NCBI GenBank assembly: GCA_947593975.1
Contig: CANQDW010000016.1
Span: 1 to 35,923, forward strand
Reading direction: 5' to 3'
From: an uncultured Lachnospiraceae bacterium
GTDB lineage: Bacteria; Bacillota; Clostridia; Lachnospirales; Lachnospiraceae
Length of the DNA: 35,923 nt
The position numbers were made by a program, and so were the translations under genes. This document shows, one piece after another, positions 30,081 to 35,923 of this stretch. Within the stretch, counting starts at the first letter, position 1. Each line of letters starts with the position of its first letter. The notes below the pieces were generated by a model. The model was not told the origin of the DNA. It searched no databases and saw only the letters and a program-made list of their open reading frames with translations.

Positions 30081-31919
30081 CTATTCCACAGTAACGCTTT
30101 TAGCCAGGTTTCTTGGCTTATCAACATCAAGTCCCCTGCTGACGCTCAGGTAATAACCTAACAGCTGCAGCGGGATTACTGCAAGGCTGCCTATGAAATG
30201 TTCGTCAGCCTTAGGCACATATGTAACAAAATCGGCAGTCTCTTCCGTCTCATAATTCCCGTATGTCGTAACTCCGCAAAGATAGGCTCCCCTTGCTTTA
30301 CATTCGACCATGTTGCTTACGGTCTTTTCATACAGCCCACTCTGTGTAAGAATGCCGATGACCGGAGTGCCCTCCTCAATAAGGCTGATAGTGCCGTGCT
30401 TAAGCTCGCCTGCCGCATACGCTTCTGAATGCACATAGCTTATCTCTTTCATCTTTAAACTGCCCTCAAGCGAGACCGCATAATCTATGCCCCTGCCCAC
30501 AAAGAAAACATCTTTTTTGTTTGATATCTTGCTTGCAAACCACTGTATGCGTTCCTTATCCTGCAGGATCTTTTCTATCTTATCAGGAAGGGCCTGCAGT
30601 TCAGCTATCATGCGCATATATCCTGCTTCATCAAGAACTCCCTTTGAAAATCCCAATTGTAATGCAAGGCAGTATCCCGCAATAAGCTGGGCAGAGTATG
30701 CCTTTGTAGTCGCAACGGATATTTCCGGGCCTGCCAGGGTGTAGAATACGTTATCTGCTTCACGGGCAATGGACGAACCCACAACATTGACCACAGCAAG
30801 TGTCCTGATTCCTTTTTCCTTTGCCTCCCTCAATGCCGCAAGGCTGTCGGCCGTTTCACCTGACTGCGAGATAACGACCACAAGCCCCTCTTTGTCAAGT
30901 ATAGGTTTCCTGTACCTGAATTCAGACGCAAGTTCCACCCTTACCGGGGTACCCGAAAGTTCCTCTATGACATACTGTGAGACCATACCTGCGTGCCACG
31001 CCGAACCGCAGGCTACGATATATATCTGAGATATGTTTTTTATAATATCATCAGATAAACCTATCTTTCCGAGATCTATCTTACCGTCTGTAAGCATGGA
31101 ATTTAATGTGTCCCCGACTGCTTTCGGCTGCTCGTATATCTCCTTCATCATAAAGTGCTCAAACCCGCCCTTTTCGGCAGCCTCGGCATCCCATGTTATT
31201 TCCGTAAGCTCTTTATCCGTGATATCCCCGTCAAGATTGTAAAATTCAGCTTTCCCGGCCGTCAGTCTTGCCAGTTCAAGGTTATCTATGTAATAAACGT
31301 TTCTCGTATATTTCAATATCGCCGGGACATCGGATGCGATAAAAGTCTCATTTTCCGTTGTCCCTATTATCATCGGGCTGTCTTTCCTTGCCACCCATAT
31401 CTCATCCGGATAGTCATTGAACATTAATACAAGCGCATAGGAACCCCTTATGCGGACCATCGCCTTTGAGATTGCGTCTTTCGGACCGCAGTTATATTTC
31501 CTGTAATAATAATCTACAAGCTTTACCGCAACTTCGGTATCGGTCTGGCTGTAGAAAGAATATCCACGCTTTGTGAGTTTTTCCTTTAATTCCTGATAAT
31601 TTTCTATTATCCCGTTATGTACCCCGACAACCGCACGGTCGTCAGTAGTATGCGGGTGCGCGTTATTTTCGGAAGGCTCCCCGTGTGTAGCCCAGCGGGT
31701 ATGGCCTATGCCTATCGTGCCCGTAACGGCTTTCCCGCCGTCTGTCTTTTCTGCAAGGATATTAAGCCTTCCCTTTGCTTTTACAACCTGAACATCTTCC
31801 GCTTCTTTTCTTACAGCTATGCCTGCTGAGTCATATCCGCGGTACTCAAGTTTTGAAAGACTGTCCAATAATATCGGGGCGGCCTGTCTGTTTCCGATGT
31901 AACCTACTATACCACACAT
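30081..31919 (-). CDS. glmS: Glutamine--fructose-6-phosphate aminotransferase (isomerizing)
   Basis: A 612-residue GlmS that makes glucosamine 6-phosphate from fructose 6-phosphate and glutamine, the entry to peptidoglycan and amino-sugar synthesis. The N-terminal amidohydrolase starts MCGIVGYIG with catalytic C2, followed by YRGYDSAGIAV and IGHTRWATHG. Two SIS domains (about 290-430 and 460-600) bind the sugar phosphate: VACGSAWHAGMVSQY, VVISQSGETADSLAAL, and the closing KPRNLAKSVTVE. AGGAG is six bases before the ATG. I see no glmS ribozyme in the leader, so control is by other means or upstream of what I can recognise. Confidence 0.98.
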   Translation of the reverse strand: MCGIVGYIGNRQAAPILLDSLSKLEYRGYDSAGIAVRKEAEDVQVVKAKGRLNILAEKTDGGKAVTGTIGIGHTRWATHGEPSENNAHPHTTDDRAVVGVHNGIIENYQELKEKLTKRGYSFYSQTDTEVAVKLVDYYYRKYNCGPKDAISKAMVRIRGSYALVLMFNDYPDEIWVARKDSPMIIGTTENETFIASDVPAILKYTRNVYYIDNLELARLTAGKAEFYNLDGDITDKELTEITWDAEAAEKGGFEHFMMKEIYEQPKAVGDTLNSMLTDGKIDLGKIGLSDDIIKNISQIYIVACGSAWHAGMVSQYVIEELSGTPVRVELASEFRYRKPILDKEGLVVVISQSGETADSLAALREAKEKGIRTLAVVNVVGSSIAREADNVFYTLAGPEISVATTKAYSAQLIAGYCLALQLGFSKGVLDEAGYMRMIAELQALPDKIEKILQDKERIQWFASKISNKKDVFFVGRGIDYAVSLEGSLKMKEISYVHSEAYAAGELKHGTISLIEEGTPVIGILTQSGLYEKTVSNMVECKARGAYLCGVTTYGNYETEETADFVTYVPKADEHFIGSLAVIPLQLLGYYLSVSRGLDVDKPRNLAKSVTVE

Positions 31920-32167
31920 AATGTTCTCCTGTCTGTTGTTAGTGTTTTAAGTTTGCAGTTTTTGTTTGATTGGGTTACCTGTTTCATATTCTATAGACAT
32001 GCATTTTGTCATGAAGTCATGTTTAGAGTTCTTCACTCTGATGCCATTCTTAATTCTTGAAGCTGAGTCTTGCCATCGCACCGCATGCATCGCATGAGCC
32101 TGCCTGCAGAAAACCCAATCCTAGCAAAGGAGCAGGAACGCACAACGAGTTCGGAAAAATAGGATGA

Positions 32168-32290
32168 TCAGATGTAATTGAGAACCGCATTCACATCTAC
32201 CAGATTGTCCTTGGGGATACTGATATTGACTAGGATTTCATCTGAATATTTGTATGTGATCCGGAAGTCCTCATTCATTGCGATGTTCAT
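32168..32290 (-). CDS. Possible 40-residue protein upstream of glmS
   Basis: A short frame with ATG at 32290, GAGGGG seven bases upstream and a good promoter at 32358-32385. It translates to 40 residues, starting MNIAMNEDFRITYKYSDEIL and ending VDVNAVLNYI, with no membrane segment. I do not recognise it; it could be the truncated start of a longer gene, since the frame stays readable for about 44 codons after the TGA. The rest of 31920-32490 holds AT-rich DNA and no gene I can support. Confidence 0.45.
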   Translation of the reverse strand: MNIAMNEDFRITYKYSDEILVNISIPKDNLVDVNAVLNYI

Positions 32291-32357
32291 GTGTATACCC
32301 CTCTTTGCTTAAAAATACTTTTGGATCACTGTCAGAATATTAAAATTAATTCTGATT

Positions 32358-32385
32358 ATTATAATATAATTGATTATGATGTTAA
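32358..32385 (-). promoter_or_regulatory. Promoter upstream of the 40-codon frame (and perhaps glmS)
   Basis: On the minus strand TTAACA (32385-32380) and TATAAT (32363-32358) are 16 bases apart. No terminator is seen between this point and glmS, so it could also drive glmS. Confidence 0.6.
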
Positions 32386-32490
32386 GCCGAATGTTTTTGT
32401 GTTAATATTTTCTAGTTGCAATATGCATTAATATTCGCATGTATTAGAAAATGTCTTTCTTATAATCTTGAACAAGTAATTCAGCCCTTT

Positions 32491-33456
32491 TTAACATCTG
32501 ATCTTCAGCAACACCGTATCTCCAATAACAAGGCATCTCCCAATCCCTGCCGGAAGAAACATCGTCTCACCCTTTACGAACCGCATTGGTTTTAGATCCG
32601 CATCCATCGTTTCTACCTGTCCATAGCCATCAAGACACATAAAAACCTGAAACGAATAATCTGTCACAGAGAACGTAAAACCCTTTGTAACTTGGATTCT
32701 CTCTGCTTCAAAATATTTGCACCGGCAGAGCAGTTCCCTTGACCCGCCTGGATAATACCGCACCATTCTGGGTGTTTGTTTGACATCTGATGCGGGGTTC
32801 ATGTCCATGACTTGAACCGCCTTATCAAAATGAAGCTCCCTCTTTTTTCCATTCTTGTCTACACGGTTATAATCATAGACGCGGTAGGTCACGTTCGAAC
32901 TCTCCTGAATCTCCGCCAACAGGATTCCTTTTCCGATACCATGAACGGTACCCGCAGGAACATAGTAGACATCATCTTTATGAACATTCACTTTCTGCAA
33001 GTGCTTGTCCAGTGTACCAGTTTTAATAGCATTCTTCAGGATTTGATCTGTGACCCTATGTCGGAAGCCATAGATCAAGCTGGCACCTTCCTCGGCATCG
33101 ATCACATACCACATCTCCGTTTTTCCATTCTGATGCTCATGATCCATTGCATAGGCATCACTAGGATGCACCTGAATAGATAGATCTTGTTTTGCATCGA
33201 TGAACTTGACCAGAATCGGAAGTGTACCGTTTTGGACTTTGTTACCAAGATACTCCGGATGAAGTTTTAGAACCTCAGCAAGCGTCATACCCTTGAAATT
33301 CCCAGTAGCTATAATACTTAGCCCATCAGAGTGAACGGAGCATTCCCATGTCTCAGCCAACGGCGTCATATCAATGCTTTTACCATATTCATTTTTAAGT
33401 CTTGTGCCTCCCCAAAAGTAATCCTTCCCCGCGGGTATGAGCTTAAAGATCTCCAT
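32491..33456 (-). CDS. manA: Mannose-6-phosphate isomerase, class I
   Basis: A 321-residue zinc-dependent isomerase interconverting fructose 6-phosphate and mannose 6-phosphate. The opening FKLIPAGKDYFWGGTRLKNE is typical. QVHPSDAYA followed by HQNGKTEMWYVID holds the metal ligands, and VPAGTVHGIGKGILLAEIQE the active-site segment. Length fits the short Gram-positive type. I chose the ATG at 33456, with GGAG seven bases upstream inside manC; the TTG at 33474 would overlap manC. It is the last gene of a pgm-manC-manA set that makes GDP-mannose. Confidence 0.94.
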   Translation of the reverse strand: MEIFKLIPAGKDYFWGGTRLKNEYGKSIDMTPLAETWECSVHSDGLSIIATGNFKGMTLAEVLKLHPEYLGNKVQNGTLPILVKFIDAKQDLSIQVHPSDAYAMDHEHQNGKTEMWYVIDAEEGASLIYGFRHRVTDQILKNAIKTGTLDKHLQKVNVHKDDVYYVPAGTVHGIGKGILLAEIQESSNVTYRVYDYNRVDKNGKKRELHFDKAVQVMDMNPASDVKQTPRMVRYYPGGSRELLCRCKYFEAERIQVTKGFTFSVTDYSFQVFMCLDGYGQVETMDADLKPMRFVKGETMFLPAGIGRCLVIGDTVLLKIRC

Positions 33457-33460
33457 TTTG

Positions 33461-34771
33461 TTACTCCAGATCAAATTTAATCTTATCGCTGACGCTTATC
33501 TCATCGCCCAGCTGGACTTCGACAATATCCAGTGCCGTGATAGCCTCAACCATATGCTTACAGCCGGCAGCAATAGTGATCACATCCCCAGTACGAAGGA
33601 TCTGTTCCATACCGTCTACGGTTGCCTTACCCTTTCCGGAAACGACAGTCCATACCTCTTCGCGGTAATTGTGCATATGATAGCTCATATGCTCTCCGGC
33701 TTTCATGGAGACTTTCACAGTCATGGAGCCCGGCTGTACATCAATGACTGTATACGTCCCCCATGATTTCTCAGCGTACATTGCTTCTGTCTCTATCTTT
33801 TCAACATACGGCTTCATATAGCCGCTGCGCTCTTTGTCCGAGATCAGGATCCCGTCACCGCTGGCAGCGATGATCATATCCCTGCATCCCATACAGAGGA
33901 TTGGGATATTCAGTTCATTGACCACATTGGTGTTCTTACAAGTTTCATCAAGTATTGCTTTTCCTTTCGTAGCATCCGCCATAACCTCAGCCATCATATT
34001 CCATGTGCCGACATCCTTCCACGAACCACCATAACGCAATACTTGGATGGAAGATTCTTTCTCCACAACGGCATAATCAAAGCTGATCTTCGTCAGTGTG
34101 TCATACTTGTTAAAAAGATCACGATAGTCCTCAAATTGGATCATTTCATGCGCTTTCCCAAGCAGGTAACCAATCTTAAATGCAAAGATCCCTGCATTCC
34201 AGAGTGCCTTCTGTTCTATGTACCCTTTTGCAGTCTCAACATCCGGTTTTTCCTTAAAGGAAGACACATGACTGACTTCTTCCCCGCTTGCAGGAATTAT
34301 GTATCCGTATTTCTCGCTTGGATACGTCGGCTCGACGCCCATGAGAGTGATGTTCGCCCTTTCCTGCTCTGCCAGCTCTTGAAGATGCTTTACTGCCATG
34401 TAATATGTATGGTCCACATAGGGGTCTACCGGGCAGACCACAACTGCCTCTTTTTCATCTGCCCCAAGTTCATCGTGAAGATATGCTGCAGCGAGAACGA
34501 TAGCCGGGAAAGTATCTCGTCTGCACGGTTCAACGCAGATTGCCACACTGTCCCCAAGCTGGTTCTTTATGGCACTCGCCTGGGACTTACTGGTCGCGAT
34601 TGTGACCCTTGTATCCGGATCCACATCTGTGATCTGCCTGTAGACCCTCTGCACCATAGACTCGTACTCTTCGCCGTTCTTGAAGAGCTTGATAAACTGT
34701 TTGCTGCGAATATCATTGGAGAGCGGCCACAGGCGCTTCCCACTTCCACCGGACAGTAAAATGATATTCAT
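33461..34771 (-). CDS. manC: Mannose-1-phosphate guanylyltransferase with cupin domain
   Basis: A 436-residue enzyme making GDP-mannose from mannose 1-phosphate and GTP. The N-terminal pyrophosphorylase domain shows LSGGSGKRLWPLSNDIRSKQ, VCPVDPYVDHTYY, SFKEKPDVETAKGYI and WNAGIFAFK. A C-terminal cupin (from about 350: SMKAGEHMSYHMHNYREEVW to AAGCKHMVEA) corresponds to the isomerase-like tail of ManC. Since a separate manA follows, the tail may be redundant or structural. It starts 12 bases after the hexomutase gene and ends four bases before the manA ATG. Isoleucine is mostly ATC/ATT here, unlike the ATA-rich genes to the left. Confidence 0.93.
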   Translation of the reverse strand: MNIILLSGGSGKRLWPLSNDIRSKQFIKLFKNGEEYESMVQRVYRQITDVDPDTRVTIATSKSQASAIKNQLGDSVAICVEPCRRDTFPAIVLAAAYLHDELGADEKEAVVVCPVDPYVDHTYYMAVKHLQELAEQERANITLMGVEPTYPSEKYGYIIPASGEEVSHVSSFKEKPDVETAKGYIEQKALWNAGIFAFKIGYLLGKAHEMIQFEDYRDLFNKYDTLTKISFDYAVVEKESSIQVLRYGGSWKDVGTWNMMAEVMADATKGKAILDETCKNTNVVNELNIPILCMGCRDMIIAASGDGILISDKERSGYMKPYVEKIETEAMYAEKSWGTYTVIDVQPGSMTVKVSMKAGEHMSYHMHNYREEVWTVVSGKGKATVDGMEQILRTGDVITIAAGCKHMVEAITALDIVEVQLGDEISVSDKIKFDLE

Positions 34772-34783
34772 ATATGTATCCCC

Positions 34784-35806
34784 CTAATCCAATCCCAGTT
34801 TTGATTTTATCGTATTCCGAATCTCTGTCAGTCTATTACTTGCTGCAACATCGTCAGTGGCTTTTACACTGTAATATATCTTAATCTTCGGTTCGGTACC
34901 TGACGGACGGACCGCAGTCCAAGAACCATCATCCAAAATGTACTTGAGCACATTCGATGTCGGGAGTTTGCCAAATCCCTGCTCCGCATCCACAGGAGTA
35001 ATGTAGTCGATCACAGCTTTGGTGTCCACAAATGGCGAACCGTCACTCCGAAGCGACCCCATCATCGATGCGATCCTCTCAAGCCCGTCCTTGCCCTTTA
35101 ATGTGAAGCTGTCCAAAGCGTCGAGGTAATAGCCATATTCGGCATATATCTCATCCAGCTTGTCCACCAGCGTTTTACCTTCTGCTTTAGCCTCAGCTGC
35201 CATCTCACAGATTAACAAAGCGCTGACCACGGCATCCTTATCCCGGGCATGGGTACCGGCTAAATATCCGTAGGACTCCTCGTATCCAAACAGGAAATCA
35301 TAATCCTGCTCACTGTTTTTGTTCTTTTTAGCCTGTTCAAACTGGGTAATCTTCTCACCTATGAACTTAAAGCCTGTGAGAGTAGAAAAGACTGTGATCC
35401 CATGTTTTTTCGCGATCTTGGCACCAAGCTCCGAGGTGACCACGGTCTTAACCACAGCAGGATGTGTATACTTGTCCAAATCAGTATGGTTTAAAACAAA
35501 ATCCATCAGCAGAGCACCTACCTGATTGCCCGTCATAAGCTGATGATCACCCTTTGCCGTTCTGACTGCAATACCTACACGGTCGCTGTCCGGGTCTGTA
35601 CCAAGGACGATATCCGCATCTGTCTTCCTTGCCTGGGCAATCCCCATTTCCAAAGCACGCCTGTCTTCCGGGTTCGGAGATACAATTGTCGGGAAATTTC
35701 CGTCAGGAACAACTTGCGCCGACACGGTATCAATCTGTATAAATCCGTCAAGGCGCAGCACTTTTTGAACCGGTATATTCCCGGTACCATGGAGCGGGGT
35801 ATACAC
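34784..35806 (-). CDS. Phosphoglucomutase/phosphomannomutase, C-terminal part, 5' region apparently broken
   Basis: A 340-codon frame covering the last three-fifths of an alpha-D-phosphohexomutase of about 570 residues. It shows VYTPLHGTGN, the metal-binding loop GTDPDSDRVG, the sugar-binding FGYEESYGYLAG and the phosphate-binding RPSGTEPKIKIYY. The catalytic-serine domain is missing: just upstream the matching residues (ISLIDVIDDFVA) lie in another frame and meet TAG at 35862-35860, and a further TAA is at 35907-35905. The GTG at 35806 lies inside the domain and is not a natural start. It is either a decayed gene or a sequencing or assembly fault; the rest lies past the right edge. In an intact form it would supply mannose 1-phosphate to ManC. 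Confidence 0.8.
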   Translation of the reverse strand: MYTPLHGTGNIPVQKVLRLDGFIQIDTVSAQVVPDGNFPTIVSPNPEDRRALEMGIAQARKTDADIVLGTDPDSDRVGIAVRTAKGDHQLMTGNQVGALLMDFVLNHTDLDKYTHPAVVKTVVTSELGAKIAKKHGITVFSTLTGFKFIGEKITQFEQAKKNKNSEQDYDFLFGYEESYGYLAGTHARDKDAVVSALLICEMAAEAKAEGKTLVDKLDEIYAEYGYYLDALDSFTLKGKDGLERIASMMGSLRSDGSPFVDTKAVIDYITPVDAEQGFGKLPTSNVLKYILDDGSWTAVRPSGTEPKIKIYYSVKATDDVAASNRLTEIRNTIKSKLGLD

Positions 35807-35923
35807 GATACGCAGACCTGCTTTCGCAATAGCGTTGTCATATCTACTCTTCTTCCGGACTACGCTACAAAATCATCGATAACATCAATCAAACTGATCA
35901 GCGATTAGCTACCAGTGAAATTG

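Noticed and set aside
31920-32300. glmS ribozyme upstream of glmS
   Set aside because: The conserved ribozyme core could not be found on the minus strand in the leader.
34043-34759. 238-codon plus-strand open frame
   Set aside because: Antisense shadow of manC.

Overview
The window reads as a chromosome segment of a low-GC Gram-positive anaerobe, most like the Clostridia (Lachnospiraceae-type). The support is AT-rich intergenic DNA, strong AGGAGG ribosome-binding sites, sigma-A-type promoters, an FMN riboswitch in front of a ribD-ribE-ribBA-ribH operon, a signal-less subtilase of clostridial type, and large serine recombinases. Almost everything is transcribed leftward (minus strand); the exceptions are an alpha-amylase, a cation/calcium antiporter and some remnants. 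All calls were made by eye from the sequence, without database searches.

Layout by region. 1-3422: three adjacent large serine recombinase genes, one cut by the left edge, the middle one apparently without its catalytic residues; this is the edge of an integrated element that abuts the terminator of the riboflavin operon. 3521-7696: riboflavin operon with promoter, FMN riboswitch and terminator, plus a leader of about 500 bases holding two related GC-rich palindromic repeats. 7685-11725: a toxin-antitoxin island with hipBA, a three-gene cassette around a DUF3990-like (ADP-ribosyltransferase-type) protein, and relBE. A 207-bp direct duplication of the hipA 3' end brackets the hip and DUF3990 genes. 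11889-23116: mostly housekeeping genes: a gene remnant, a GH13 amylase, a MATE exporter, mscL, a subtilase, degV, prfC, miaB, a CaCA antiporter and an O6-alkylguanine-DNA methyltransferase.

23214-29959 is a second accessory region. It holds an uncharacterised three-gene operon ending in a SecB-like chaperone, a heptose-type nucleotidyltransferase/phosphatase fusion with a second HAD phosphatase, a two-gene module (one protein tail-anchored with an R-x4-H motif) bracketed by 26-bp direct repeats, a Fic remnant, and an AbiEi/AbiEii type IV toxin-antitoxin pair. 30081-31919 is glmS. 32168-35923 holds a possible 40-residue protein and a GDP-mannose set (manA, manC and a phosphohexomutase whose 5' part looks broken). 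The GDP-mannose genes use codons differently from the rest of the window.

The genes that work together are these. RibD, RibE, RibBA and RibH form a complete riboflavin pathway apart from the phosphatase step and are FMN-regulated. GlmS, ManA, ManC, the hexomutase and the heptose-type fusion all feed nucleotide sugars for the cell envelope. The two toxin-antitoxin-rich tracts, with their duplications, direct repeats and gene remnants, are the plastic part of the window and the likeliest place for undescribed systems: the DUF3990 cassette, the SecB-like cassette and the tail-anchored pair.
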